From Loigolactobacillus bifermentans DSM 20003 (GTDB lineage: Bacteria; Bacillota; Bacilli; Lactobacillales; Lactobacillaceae), in contig NZ_AZDA01000090.1 of assembly GCF_001434575.1 (NCBI RefSeq), positions 1-64,000 on the forward strand: a stretch of 64,000 nt of DNA, read 5' to 3'. Below the pieces are notes generated by a model. That model searched no databases. It saw nothing but the letters and a program-made list of their open reading frames with translations, and had not been told where the DNA came from. Positions within the stretch are counted from its first letter, which is position 1; each line of letters starts with the position of its first letter. Below, piece after piece: positions 35,852 through 44,675 of the stretch. Position numbers and translations under genes: made by a program.

Positions 35852-35903
35852 AAATAAAATAGACTTGAAATTTAATTTTAAACCTCACAAGGAGGGTATA
35901 TGA

Positions 35904-37277
35904 ATGGAAACAAAACAATCACATGTTAGCGGCTACGTGATCCTGATCACCTGTGCCGCAGCGTTAGGTGGCCTGTTATTTGGGTATGACACGGCTGTGA
36001 TCTCTGGGGCGATTGGCTTTTTAAAGATTAAGTTTAGCCTCAGTAGTCTTGAAGTCGGATGGGCCACGTCAAGTATTTTGATTGGTTGTGCAATCGGTGT
36101 CAGCATCGGCGGCGTGCTCAGTGACCGCTTCGGTCGGAAAAAGACCTTACTGTTATCTGCCATTATTTTTGCTTTATCGTCTTTAGGTGCCGCTTTAGCC
36201 AGCACGTTTACGATCCTGATCGTTTGGCGGATGCTGGCCGGTATCGGCATTGGCTTAACCTCACTGATCTCACCACTGTATATCGCCGAAATGGCCCCAG
36301 CAAACATGCGGGGCAAGCTGGTGTCAGTGAACCAATTGGCCATCACCATTGGTATTTTCGTCGTCTACTTTGTTAACGCCGGCATTGCATCCAGTGCTAG
36401 TCAAACTTGGAACGTAAATACTGGCTGGCGCATTATGATGGGCGTGGGCGTCTTACCTTCTGTCTTGTTCTTACTGTCCTTGATTCCAGCCAAAGAAAGC
36501 CCACGCTGGTTGTATCAGCACGGCAAACAAGCTGCTAGCTTGGCCGTTTTAAAAAAGGTTGATCCGCAAAATGCCCAAGCCCAACTGGATCAAATCGTTG
36601 TGGCCGAACAAAAAACGGACGATACTAAATTTTCTGATTTATTTAACAAAACTTGGTTCCCAGTGCTATTGATTGGGGTTTTACTAGCCTTCTTCCAACA
36701 ATTCTCTGGGAGTAACGCCATTATGTACTACGCCCCAGAAATTTTCCAAGGCGCCGGATTCGCGCAAAATGGCGCCTTCTTAGCCACTGTTTCCATTGGT
36801 GTCATCAACATGGTGATTACCATTGCGGCATTAGGCTTAGTGGATCGGATTGGTCGGAAAAAGTTACTAGGCTTTGGTTCGTTAGCAATGTCGATTTGCT
36901 TGTTCATTGTGGCGATCTGTTTCTACGTCAAGGCCCCAGCTTATTTGACCTTGTCCTTTGTGTTACTGGCTATTGCGTCATACGCCATTTCATTAGCACC
37001 TGTAACTTGGATCTTGATCTCAGAAATCTTTCCATCTCGTATTCGTGGCCGGGCCATGTCCATTTGTACCGTGGTATTATGGCTCAGCGATTTCTTGTTA
37101 AGCATCACCTTCCCAATTTTAACCGGTGCTATCGGGCAAGGCGCTACCTTCTTACTTTACGCCATTATCACTATGGGTTCCGCCATTTTCGTTTGGCGCC
37201 TGTTACCAGAAACCAAAGGCAAATCTTTGGAAGAAATCGAGCTTTTCTGGCAACAACGGCATCAAAATAACGCCTAA
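35904..37277 (+). CDS. Sugar:proton symporter, MFS sugar porter family
   Basis: Twelve-segment membrane carrier for a pentose or hexose, of the XylE/AraE/GalP class. The 457-residue protein shows every family mark: GYDTAVISGAIGFL (segment 1), DRFGRKK (loop 2-3), KESPRWL (loop 6), QQFSGSNAIMYYAP (segment 7), DRIGRKK (loop 8-9) and PETKGKSLEEIE (C-terminus). AAGGAGGG precedes ATG 35904. It is placed after the AraC regulator and likely brings in the sugar that the DUF5107/galM genes handle, unphosphorylated. Confidence 0.92.
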   Translation: METKQSHVSGYVILITCAAALGGLLFGYDTAVISGAIGFLKIKFSLSSLEVGWATSSILIGCAIGVSIGGVLSDRFGRKKTLLLSAIIFALSSLGAALASTFTILIVWRMLAGIGIGLTSLISPLYIAEMAPANMRGKLVSVNQLAITIGIFVVYFVNAGIASSASQTWNVNTGWRIMMGVGVLPSVLFLLSLIPAKESPRWLYQHGKQAASLAVLKKVDPQNAQAQLDQIVVAEQKTDDTKFSDLFNKTWFPVLLIGVLLAFFQQFSGSNAIMYYAPEIFQGAGFAQNGAFLATVSIGVINMVITIAALGLVDRIGRKKLLGFGSLAMSICLFIVAICFYVKAPAYLTLSFVLLAIASYAISLAPVTWILISEIFPSRIRGRAMSICTVVLWLSDFLLSITFPILTGAIGQGATFLLYAIITMGSAIFVWRLLPETKGKSLEEIELFWQQRHQNNA

Positions 37278-37295
37278 CTGTATCACTAGTGTATA

Positions 37296-37319
37296 AAAGC
37301 GGCTATGGCCGCTTTTTTT
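37296..37319 (+). terminator. Terminator of sugar symporter gene
   Basis: AAAGCGGC-TATG-GCCGCTTTTTTT, 18 bp past the stop; near-copy of the hairpin at 29661. Confidence 0.88.
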
Positions 37320-37410
37320 GTGTGCTGAGAAAGTCGCTTAGGTTAGCAGTTAATGATCGGCCTCCAGCAAAAGTTGCTGAAACGCTGCGGCTCGCTTCTA
37401 AAGACACATT

Positions 37411-37490
37411 GGATACTTTGCTAGCGCAAAGATAAAATTGCCGTCGCTGTCCATTCTTGTAGGAAAAGCACCTGCAAGAAACATGGCGCT
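37411..37490 (+). repeat. Structured intergenic repeat I, copy B
   Basis: GGATACTTTGCTAGCGCAAAG (hairpin 1, perfect CTTTGC/GCAAAG stem), then TTCTTGTAGG-aaaagca-CCTGCAAGAA (hairpin 2), then ACATGGCGCT. It is 150 bp before copy C. Confidence 0.78.
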
Positions 37491-37543
37491 CCAGAACTAA
37501 CTTTTGAAAAACCACCAAAAGTGGATTTCTTCCGACTCGCGTG

Positions 37544-37643
37544 ACTACTAAGTGCATGAAAGATACTTTGCTAACGCAAAGATAGAATTGCCGGGCGCTG
37601 TCCATTCTTGTGGGAAAATCACCCGCAAGAAACATGGCGCTGA
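37544..37643 (+). repeat. Structured intergenic repeat I, copy C
   Basis: ACTACTAAGTGC, GATACTTTGCTAACGCAAAG (hairpin 1), TTCTTGTGGG-aaaatca-CCCGCAAGAA (hairpin 2), ACATGGCGCTGAG. It has the same order as copy B and the reverse of copy A; copies A and C also share the CTACTAAGTGC lead-in. Confidence 0.78.
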
Positions 37644-37966
37644 GCACACTTTTGCTTTCGGCCTTAGAATTGCTTACGCTATTAAATCAGTAATTTCATA
37701 AAGTAACCCACCCGCTATTCGTTTAAACAACAATTTTCAACTCACAAATTAATCGAGCTTCAATCTCATCTACAATACACTCATTATGTTATAGCAGTAA
37801 TTAAAAAACGTTTTATGCTGAAATTAACCACATTCACATAAAAATGCGTTCTATTGATCAAGTATACTTGTGATTGTTTTTAATTTAACTGCTATTTAAG
37901 CAACTGGCGTCCAACTGTCTTATTCACAATATTAATTTAAGTAGCGTAGACAACTCCTAGTCCGAA
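37644..37966. other. AT-rich intergenic, no gene seen
   Basis: About 320 bp with no ORF or hairpin I can support, between repeat families I and II. Confidence 0.4.
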
Positions 37967-38093
37967 GGCGAAAATGGGCTCAGTCGTGTTCACAGCGTTC
38001 CAGCCCATTTTCGCCGTAGGACGGCCTGCAACTGCCACACAAAGCGATTTCAAGCACAAAAAAGCCCTCAAATTCATATTAGAATTGAAGGCT
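37967..38093. repeat. Intergenic repeat II, copy next to second galM
   Basis: Starts with a perfect 14-bp inverted repeat (GGCGAAAATGGGCT at 37967-37980, AGCCCATTTTCGCC at 38002-38015). It continues with about 100 bp shared with 30241-30352, including the galM terminator. Confidence 0.72.
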
Positions 38094-38095
38094 TC
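38057..38095 (-). terminator. Terminator of gal operon
   Basis: AAGCCCTCAAATTC / GAATTGAAGGCTT hairpin with a run of T on the minus strand, about 80 bp past the second galM stop. Confidence 0.75.
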
Positions 38096-38176
38096 ATTCA
38101 AATGACTGGCCTCATTTGAACCGTTACAAGCTGTCCACACTTGTTGGTTATGAATCAGTTTCTGGCAAAACTGACG

Positions 38177-39211
38177 TTATTTTAAAGCTTGATAATGATA
38201 GCGAATGCTAGTGGTTTGGGTCACACCGGCTGGTAAGCTAATGCTGCCAAATTCAGGATGGTGCACGCTATCTGGTAATACTTGGGCTTCAGTGGCCAAG
38301 GCACTGTATTGGTGTTGGTCATGTTTGGCCTGATCGGCTGGGTTGGCGGTATAAATCACCAACCCATTGCGCCGAGAATAAATATCTATTTGGCGCTTGC
38401 CATCCAAATCACCTAAGCTGGCAATTGGCGTTTTCATGCTAGGCTGTACTTGATAAATATCATCAAATTCAACACCACCATTTTCTTGTTGCAAGTCTGC
38501 CAAAGCGGTTTTAACCGCCTTTTTAGTAGTGAAATCATACGCCGTCCCAGCAACTGGCAACAAAATGCCCGTTGGGGTTTTGTCAGCGTTTAATTCAGCC
38601 CGGTGACTGCCATTGATCCGCAACCATTGTTGGTCCAAGCTGGTTTGCCCTGGCGTTACGTTCCAGTACACATGGTTGGTGGGGTTGAACAAGGTATCCG
38701 CGTCACTACTACCGGTAAAGCTGATTTCAACCGTATTATCGTTGGTTAAGGTAAAAGTCACCATCAGTTCCAAGTTACCGGGATATTGATCTAAGTTACT
38801 AGGAATGGTACGGGTTAAGCGTACGCCGCAGCTGTCAGCGGTGGTAAATGGTGTCCCTTCAAACAGCAAATTGCTAAAGCCATTAGGGCCACCATGAATG
38901 GCATTGCCTAATTCGGTTGCCGGCACGTGATAGGTCTGACCCGCAACAGTTAATGCACCGTTTTTGATTCGTCCGGCCACTCGGCCAATGGTTTTGCCTA
39001 ATTGGTAAGGGGTGCTTACATAGTCAGCTAGTGTGTCATAATGAAAAATCAGTTGCTGGCGTTGATTGCCTTCTAGCACGGAAAATTCCTGCCAAGTGGC
39101 CCCTAACGTACTGACGGCCATTCGGGTCCCTTGTGGGTTCGTGGCCACAAAGCGGGTCACCGTTTGATCCTGATACGTGCCAAAAACATCTTTTGTTACA
39201 GTTGCTTCCAT
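38177..39211 (-). CDS. galM: Galactose mutarotase (aldose 1-epimerase), gal operon
   Basis: Second mutarotase of the window, 344 residues and only distantly similar to the one at 30358. Family marks are GKTIGRVAGRIKNG, GNAIHGGPNGFSNL (catalytic His in a variant NxxHGG), NPTNHVYWNV (second His) and ALATEAQVLPD with the catalytic Glu. The ribosome binding site AAGGAG lies in the end of galR, 4 bp upstream. It is the last gene of galK-galE-galT-galR-galM and supplies alpha-galactose to GalK. Confidence 0.92.
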   Translation of the reverse strand: MEATVTKDVFGTYQDQTVTRFVATNPQGTRMAVSTLGATWQEFSVLEGNQRQQLIFHYDTLADYVSTPYQLGKTIGRVAGRIKNGALTVAGQTYHVPATELGNAIHGGPNGFSNLLFEGTPFTTADSCGVRLTRTIPSNLDQYPGNLELMVTFTLTNDNTVEISFTGSSDADTLFNPTNHVYWNVTPGQTSLDQQWLRINGSHRAELNADKTPTGILLPVAGTAYDFTTKKAVKTALADLQQENGGVEFDDIYQVQPSMKTPIASLGDLDGKRQIDIYSRRNGLVIYTANPADQAKHDQHQYSALATEAQVLPDSVHHPEFGSISLPAGVTQTTSIRYHYQALK

Positions 39212-39215
39212 ATTT

Positions 39216-40235
39216 TTAGGACTCCTTCACTTGTGGCAAGGTACTCTTGCGCAAAACCAGTTGGGTGCCCAAAATAATCTGTTGTGCCGGTCGTTTTTGT
39301 TGAAACCGCGTGAGCAATAAGTCCACGGCGGTAGTACCCATTTGCGTCGTCGCCACGTGCACAGAACTGAGCTCTGGATAGACATAAGTGGCTAACGCCG
39401 TGTCGTTAAAGCTAAACAGGCTCACCCGTTCTGGCACCTTGATCTCAGCGGCTTGCAAGGCCTTTAAAGCCCCAGTAGCCATGGGATCGTTGGCCACAAA
39501 AAACGCATGGGGCAAGTCATCCCCCAGCGTTTCAATGGCTTGCTGCATGGCCTCAAAACCACCTTGATTGGTAAAATCGCCTTGGAAGGTCAAGCCTTCC
39601 TGATAGGCCGCTTTCGCCGTCATGGCTGCTTTAAAGGCCGCTCGCCGCGGGTCCACAATGTGGCGCTTGCCATCGGTGGTTTCTTCATCGCCGTAAATCA
39701 TGCCAATATCATGAAAATCTTGTGCCCAAAAGAAATCAACCACTTCTTCAACGGCTAATTTAAAGTCCGTTTGAACGCTGTCAAACCCAGCCGCAAATTG
39801 ATCGTCATCTACAAACACAATATTATCGGTGATCGTTTGAAAAGACGTCACTTGATCCGGGCTAAATTTTCCAATGGCAATAATCCCATCAATATCGTTG
39901 GCAATTTCCGTCACGTTATTTTGGAAAATCCGGGTTACTTCTAAATGATGTAACTGGCTTTGTTGCTCAATTCCTAGCCGAATGGCTAAATAATAGAGAT
40001 CGTCTAATTCGCGCGATTCTGAATACCATTGCACCACTGCTAATTTTCGCAATTGCGGTTTAGTAGCTGCTTTGGGACGGCGTAATTTGGCATAGTTTAA
40101 GGCCTGAGCCGTGGCAAAAATCTTCTTGCGCGTGGCCTCGCCAACGGACAACGACTGATCGTAATTTAAAACCCGGGATACCGTGGTCAATGACACCCCA
40201 GTCGCCTTGGCAATATCTTTTAATGTAGTGGCCAA
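39216..40235 (-). CDS. galR: LacI-family regulator of the gal operon
   Basis: 339-residue repressor-type regulator with the LacI N-terminal helix-turn-helix (TLKDIAKATGVSLTTVSRVLN, residues 4-24). A periplasmic-binding-like effector domain follows (VDDDQFAAG, FFVANDPMATGALKALQ, STLP end). It starts at TTG 40235 with AGGAGG nine bases before. Its place between galT and galM points to GalR, responding to galactose and repressing the operon. A TTTTACTAAAsTTTA motif shared by the galR and galK leaders is a candidate operator. Confidence 0.9.
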   Translation of the reverse strand: MATTLKDIAKATGVSLTTVSRVLNYDQSLSVGEATRKKIFATAQALNYAKLRRPKAATKPQLRKLAVVQWYSESRELDDLYYLAIRLGIEQQSQLHHLEVTRIFQNNVTEIANDIDGIIAIGKFSPDQVTSFQTITDNIVFVDDDQFAAGFDSVQTDFKLAVEEVVDFFWAQDFHDIGMIYGDEETTDGKRHIVDPRRAAFKAAMTAKAAYQEGLTFQGDFTNQGGFEAMQQAIETLGDDLPHAFFVANDPMATGALKALQAAEIKVPERVSLFSFNDTALATYVYPELSSVHVATTQMGTTAVDLLLTRFQQKRPAQQIILGTQLVLRKSTLPQVKES

Positions 40236-40262
40236 AACCTATTACCTCCTGAATACTTTATG

Positions 40263-40280
40263 TTTTTACTAAAGTTTATC
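40263..40280. promoter_or_regulatory. Candidate GalR operator upstream of galR
   Basis: TTTTTACTAAAGTTTATC shares a 15-bp core with 43995-44010 upstream of galK (TTTTACTAAA[G/C]TTTA). The shared motif lies in two leaders of the same operon. Confidence 0.35.
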
Positions 40281-40313
40281 ACACCGACTTCCATTCAGTC
40301 TCGCGAATTCATG

Positions 40314-41777
40314 CTATTTGTTCGTTAATGTTTGGATAAACCGGTTGAACCCGGCCAAACCAGCGGCCGTTTGCTTGTAAACCCCTGCATCTTCTAAGAC
40401 CCGGGCAAATACCACGCCGATTTCGCGGTGCACAATACTTTGCACGTTGTCCGGCGTCGGTTGGTACTTGGCCTTCAAGTCGTCTGCCCAAGCCTTGTGA
40501 TAAGCCGCCATTTGGTTAGGCTGATCCACCAAGTAGGCTTCGACGTCGTGCATTTCCGTCTTTAAGCGGGCAGGTAAAATCGCCCGGCCCATGACTTCGA
40601 TCAAGCCGATATTTTCCTTTTTAATGTGTTGCACATCTTGATGGGGATGGAAAATCCCATCTGGGTATTTTTCAGAAGTCTGGTTGTCACGTAACACCAC
40701 ATCCAACACGTAAGCGTCACCTTGACGGTAAGCAATTGGCGTGACCGTATGGTGTGGCGTATCGCCGGTAAACGCCCGAATGTCCAAACTATCATCTGAA
40801 TAACCGCGCCAAGCGTTCGTGATTTTGGTTGCCGCATTGATCAACTTTTCAGGTTCATTGCTGGTTAAGCGCAATGTTGCCAGCGGCCATTTCACGATCC
40901 CCGCCGTTAAACCCGCGATACCTAAGTCCACCTGTTGCAACACAGGCGCCTTCATCATTGGGAAGGTATGATGCCCACCTTGATAATGATCATGGGTCAA
41001 CATGGACCCGCCAACGATCGGCAAATCCGCATTACTGCCGACAAAATAAGTTGGGAACGTGGTCACTAAGTCCAGTAAATTCGTAAACGTCCGTTGGTTG
41101 ATTGCCATTGGTCGGTGTTCTTGGGCTAAGAAAATCGCATGTTCCGTGAAATAGGCATAAGGTGAATATTGGAAGCCCCAAGTTTGCCCGCCTAAGGTTA
41201 GACGAATAATTCGGTGATTGCTGCGGGCTGGGTAGCCTAAACGCCCGTAATAGCCTTCGTTTTCCATACACAATTGACATTTGGGATACGTGGTGGTCGT
41301 TTGGTGCTGCGCCGCTGCAATGGCTTTTGGATCCTTTTCCGGCTTGGATAAATTAATCGTAATTTCCAAGTCACCATAAAGCGTTGCCGCTGAAAAAACC
41401 ACATTTTTAGCAATCGCCTTGGTTTTAATGTAGTCATTATCTTGGCTTAATTGGTAAAAATAATCCGTCGCTGCAGTGGGACTCACTTGATACTTGTTCC
41501 AAAAAGTCTGGTTCACCAGCGCTGGGGTTGGCGTGACAAAGTCCATGATCGCCGCTTGAAGCAATTCCCGATCCGTTAAACTATCCTCGATTTTACCGTT
41601 GGCCACCGCTTGAGCCACTAACCCAGCAGCTTGGTCCAACAACGTTTCAGCCGGCTGGTTCAAAGGTGTTTCACCAACTAATTGATACAACCGATTTACT
41701 AAATACAAACGGTCTAATTCAGCGTACATCGGATTTTTAGCGATGATCTGCGTTACAAAATCAGATACAAGTGTCAT
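40314..41777 (-). CDS. galT: UDP-glucose--hexose-1-phosphate uridylyltransferase (Firmicutes type)
   Basis: Transfers UMP from UDP-glucose to galactose-1-phosphate. The 487-residue length and sequence fit the Gram-positive GalT class (longer than the E. coli enzyme). Marks are CQLCMENEGYYGRLGYPARSNHRI, QTWGFQYSPYAYFTEHAI, and the catalytic-type GGSMLTHDHYQGGHHTFPM with its His-rich end. I chose ATG 41777, one base after the galE stop, with AAAGGA inside galE; a longer frame reaches a GTG at 41795. Coupled to galE, followed by galR after 78 bp. Confidence 0.93.
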   Translation of the reverse strand: MTLVSDFVTQIIAKNPMYAELDRLYLVNRLYQLVGETPLNQPAETLLDQAAGLVAQAVANGKIEDSLTDRELLQAAIMDFVTPTPALVNQTFWNKYQVSPTAATDYFYQLSQDNDYIKTKAIAKNVVFSAATLYGDLEITINLSKPEKDPKAIAAAQHQTTTTYPKCQLCMENEGYYGRLGYPARSNHRIIRLTLGGQTWGFQYSPYAYFTEHAIFLAQEHRPMAINQRTFTNLLDLVTTFPTYFVGSNADLPIVGGSMLTHDHYQGGHHTFPMMKAPVLQQVDLGIAGLTAGIVKWPLATLRLTSNEPEKLINAATKITNAWRGYSDDSLDIRAFTGDTPHHTVTPIAYRQGDAYVLDVVLRDNQTSEKYPDGIFHPHQDVQHIKKENIGLIEVMGRAILPARLKTEMHDVEAYLVDQPNQMAAYHKAWADDLKAKYQPTPDNVQSIVHREIGVVFARVLEDAGVYKQTAAGLAGFNRFIQTLTNK

Positions 41778-41778
41778 G

Positions 41779-42777
41779 TTAGTCTTTCCTTTCACCGTAG
41801 CCTTGGGGATGGGTTTGTTTCCAGTTCCAAGCGGTTCGGATAATTTCTGTCACATCGTCGTACTGCGGTTGCCAGCCTAAAATGTCCCGGGCCCGTTGGC
41901 TAGCGGCCACTAAAGTCGCTGGATCGCCAGGACGCCGTGGTGCCATTTGCGCTGGAATCGGCTTGCCAGTGGCTGCCCGCGCCGCTTCTAAGATTTCCTT
42001 ATTGGAGAAGCCGGTAGCAGAGCCTAAGTTAAAGGCATTGCTATCGTTGCCTTTGGCTAAGTATTCTAAGGCTAAAATATGGGCATCAGCCAAATCAACC
42101 ACGTGCACGTAATCCCGTACATTGGTGCCATCAGGCGTTGGGTAATCCGCCCCGAAAATCTTTAATTCATCCCGTTCGCCAGCCGCAACTTGTAAGATAA
42201 TTGGAATCAAATGGGTTTCAGGATGGTGGTCTTCCCCAATTGAACCGTCCGCTTTAGCGCCAGCGACGTTAAAGTAACGCAACGCCACAAACTTAATGCC
42301 ATACGCCACATCGGCCCAGTGCATGATCTTTTCCATGGCCAATTTACTTTCACCGTAAGGGTTCGTTGGCACTTGTGGATCGGATTCTTTGACTGGAATC
42401 GACTTGGGTTCGCCATAGGTCGCCGCCGTTGAGGAGAAGACGATCTGCTTCACATTGTGCCGGTTCATGACTTCCAATAAGGTCACTAAACCAGCAGTGT
42501 TGTTATCAAAATACTTCAACGGGTCTTTCATGGATTCAGGTACAATGGAAAACGCCGCGAAATGAACCACGCTGGTAATGTCTTCAGCTGTGAAAACTTG
42601 TTCCAACTGTTCTGTGTTGCGTACATCCCCGTAATAGAAACGTGCTTTGGGATTAACCGCACCACGATGGCCAGTCACCAAGTTGTCGTAAACCGCTACG
42701 TCATAGCCTTTTGTCAATAAACGATCAACTGCATGCGAACCGATATAACCGGCGCCACCTAAAACTAAAACTGTCAT
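41779..42777 (-). CDS. galE: UDP-glucose 4-epimerase
   Basis: Interconverts UDP-galactose and UDP-glucose with bound NAD+. The 332-residue protein is a classic extended short-chain dehydrogenase: GGAGYIGSH (residues 7-15), [10 protein letters not shown] and the YGESK catalytic Tyr-Lys pair (Tyr 141, Lys 145). The ribosome binding site AAGGAAG lies 10 bp before ATG 42777. It is second in the gal operon. Confidence 0.95.
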   Translation of the reverse strand: MTVLVLGGAGYIGSHAVDRLLTKGYDVAVYDNLVTGHRGAVNPKARFYYGDVRNTEQLEQVFTAEDITSVVHFAAFSIVPESMKDPLKYFDNNTAGLVTLLEVMNRHNVKQIVFSSTAATYGEPKSIPVKESDPQVPTNPYGESKLAMEKIMHWADVAYGIKFVALRYFNVAGAKADGSIGEDHHPETHLIPIILQVAAGERDELKIFGADYPTPDGTNVRDYVHVVDLADAHILALEYLAKGNDSNAFNLGSATGFSNKEILEAARAATGKPIPAQMAPRRPGDPATLVAASQRARDILGWQPQYDDVTEIIRTAWNWKQTHPQGYGERKD

Positions 42778-42811
42778 TTGAGTAACTTCCTTTCTATACT
42801 TATCTCGTTAA

Positions 42812-43981
42812 CTAGTCTGCTAATTCACGTGGGCCATCCGCAATTTCGGCCACGTAGAAGATTGGTGCATAGCCAATTTCTTGTTCATAAGTCGCCCCAA
42901 CATTCTTTTCAAAGTCGGCAACTTGGTCCTTGGCCACAATGGCAATGGCACAACCGCCAAAACCAGCACCCGTCATCCGGGCACCTAAAACGCCAGGTTG
43001 CGCCCAAGCAGTGGTGGCCAATGTATCCAATTCTTTCCCCGTTACTTCGTAGTCATTTTCCAACGAAACATGCGACGCATTAACCAAATGACCAAACGTC
43101 ACCAAATCATTTTCTTTCAATGCTTCAGTGGCTTGGATCGTCCGTTGATTTTCCAAAACCGCATGACGCGCACGTTTGATCAAAGTGGCATCATTGATCA
43201 AGTAAGTGGCCCGATCAAAGCTGTTTAAGTCCAGATCACCTAATGATTGAATGTCTAATTGAACTTGTAATTTGGCTAACGCTGCTTCACATTCACCGCG
43301 GCGTTCGTTATATTTTGAATCCGCTAATTCCCGCCGTTTGTTGGTGTTCATGATCACGATCACGTTATCCCCTAGTTCAACGGGGCTGTATTCGTAAGCC
43401 ATGGTGTTGGTATCCAACAAAATCGCTTGGTCTTTTTTACCCATCCCAACGGCGAATTGATCCATAATTCCGGAGTTCACACCAATAAAGTTGTTTTCAT
43501 CTTTTTGGCCCATTTTTACCAAATCCAAGTTTGTCACTGGCAAGTTGTAAACCGTTTTGGCAATGAAGCCCATTAATAATTCAATTGAGGCAGAAGAGGA
43601 TAAACCAGCACCATCTGGCAAGTTGCCATGCACGTACAAATCAAAACCATGGTCAAATTGGTAGCCAGCTTGGTTTAATTCAACTAGCATGCCTTTTGGA
43701 TAGTTAGTCCAGCCATCTTCCTTGCGGTAAGCTAAGTTGTTTAAGTCAACTGTTACCGTGCCTTGTTGGGCAACATTGGCAGAATAAAAGCGCGCTTGCA
43801 TATCGTCGCGCGGGGCATAAGCGGCGTAAGTCCCTAAGCTAATGGCACAAGGAAAAACGTGACCACCATTGTAATCCGTGTGTTCCCCGATTAAATTGAT
43901 CCGGCCTGGTGAGAAAAACACCCGCTGTGCGTCTGTGCCAAATTGTGCTTTAAATTCTTGTTTTAAGTCTGCTGATTTCAT
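42812..43981 (-). CDS. galK: Galactokinase
   Basis: Phosphorylates galactose to galactose-1-phosphate with ATP. The 389-residue GHMP kinase shows all three motifs: [19 protein letters not shown] (sugar binding, about 22-40), [12 protein letters not shown] (ATP loop, about 120-131) and [15 protein letters not shown] near the C-terminus. TAGGAGG precedes ATG 43981. It is the first gene of the gal operon; the promoter lies at 44026-44054 with cre-like and GalR-like sites around it. Confidence 0.95.
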   Translation of the reverse strand: MKSADLKQEFKAQFGTDAQRVFFSPGRINLIGEHTDYNGGHVFPCAISLGTYAAYAPRDDMQARFYSANVAQQGTVTVDLNNLAYRKEDGWTNYPKGMLVELNQAGYQFDHGFDLYVHGNLPDGAGLSSSASIELLMGFIAKTVYNLPVTNLDLVKMGQKDENNFIGVNSGIMDQFAVGMGKKDQAILLDTNTMAYEYSPVELGDNVIVIMNTNKRRELADSKYNERRGECEAALAKLQVQLDIQSLGDLDLNSFDRATYLINDATLIKRARHAVLENQRTIQATEALKENDLVTFGHLVNASHVSLENDYEVTGKELDTLATTAWAQPGVLGARMTGAGFGGCAIAIVAKDQVADFEKNVGATYEQEIGYAPIFYVAEIADGPRELAD

Positions 43982-43994
43982 GATCTGCCTCCTA

Positions 43995-44010
43995 TTTTAC
44001 TAAACTTTAC
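43995..44010. promoter_or_regulatory. Candidate GalR operator upstream of galK
   Basis: TTTTACTAAACTTTAC, partner of 40263-40280. It lies between the -10 and the galK ribosome binding site, a position that would block transcription. Confidence 0.35.
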
Positions 44011-44025
44011 TGTTCTTCACCAACA

Positions 44026-44054
44026 AATATAAACTAAAACGATTTCATTTACAA
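44026..44054 (-). promoter_or_regulatory. gal operon promoter with cre-like spacer
   Basis: On the minus strand TTGTAA (-35, 44054-44049) and TATATT (-10, 44031-44026) are 17 bp apart. The spacer holds TGAAATCGTTTTAG, a 12/14 match to the cre consensus, so CcpA binding would compete with RNA polymerase. Confidence 0.6.
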
Positions 44055-44079
44055 CCCTATTTTCGATTAATTTTACCCT

Positions 44080-44093
44080 AAAGAGCGTTTTCA
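44080..44093. promoter_or_regulatory. Second cre candidate upstream of galK
   Basis: The minus strand reads TGAAAACGCTCTTT, 12/14 to the consensus, about 25 bp upstream of the -35. Confidence 0.4.
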
Positions 44094-44221
44094 GCGCAAA
44101 TTATCCAGCTTTCGGCTTGAATCATCCAGTTAATTATTTTAGTGAAACAGTGTGTTAATCAGTCCTCTGGCCTTTCCCATCAAACTCACGTATCCTAATA
44201 GATAGAAAGGTGGGACTTCCC

Positions 44222-44662
44222 ATGACTGAAAATGCTGAACAACGCTTAACCGATCAACTGGCCGGCACGCCAGTCACCAAACCAGAGGAGCGCCGCCAAT
44301 ACTTAGGTTCATTGCGTGAGCGCCTTTACTTGCGATTAACCGTGGCCGAAATAACCACCACTGCTATTGGTGACTTTCAAGCCGCCTTAAAGCAGATCCA
44401 CGATCCAGCCGCCAAACTCTTACTCAACGGCAAACTGGCAACCAGCATCTTACAACCTTACTTAAAAGCTGCCACAGCCCAGCAACTGGCCTTTACTGTA
44501 GTTAACGACGAAACCGCCCAAACAACAAATACAGCCACTGGCCTCCTAATTGTCGCGCCAACCGCCATTAATCGTGATAAAATTCAATTAGCAGATTACG
44601 TCACCCTGACACCGGTGACGGCTAAATCCAAGCGTTCTTTATTTGAACGACTTTTCGACTAA
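44222..44662 (+). CDS. DUF1694 (YueI-like) protein
   Basis: 146-residue cytoplasmic protein of the YueI/DUF1694 family, whose role is not established. Marks are RRQYLGSLRERLYLRLT (about 25-41) and an alternating alpha/beta core ending in LADYVTLTP. AAAGGTGGG precedes ATG 44222; an upstream GTG at 44210 would overlap that site. It is directly followed (13 bp) by the serine hydrolase gene and probably co-transcribed. Confidence 0.82.
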   Translation: MTENAEQRLTDQLAGTPVTKPEERRQYLGSLRERLYLRLTVAEITTTAIGDFQAALKQIHDPAAKLLLNGKLATSILQPYLKAATAQQLAFTVVNDETAQTTNTATGLLIVAPTAINRDKIQLADYVTLTPVTAKSKRSLFERLFD

Positions 44663-44675
44663 TTGAGGTTTATGA

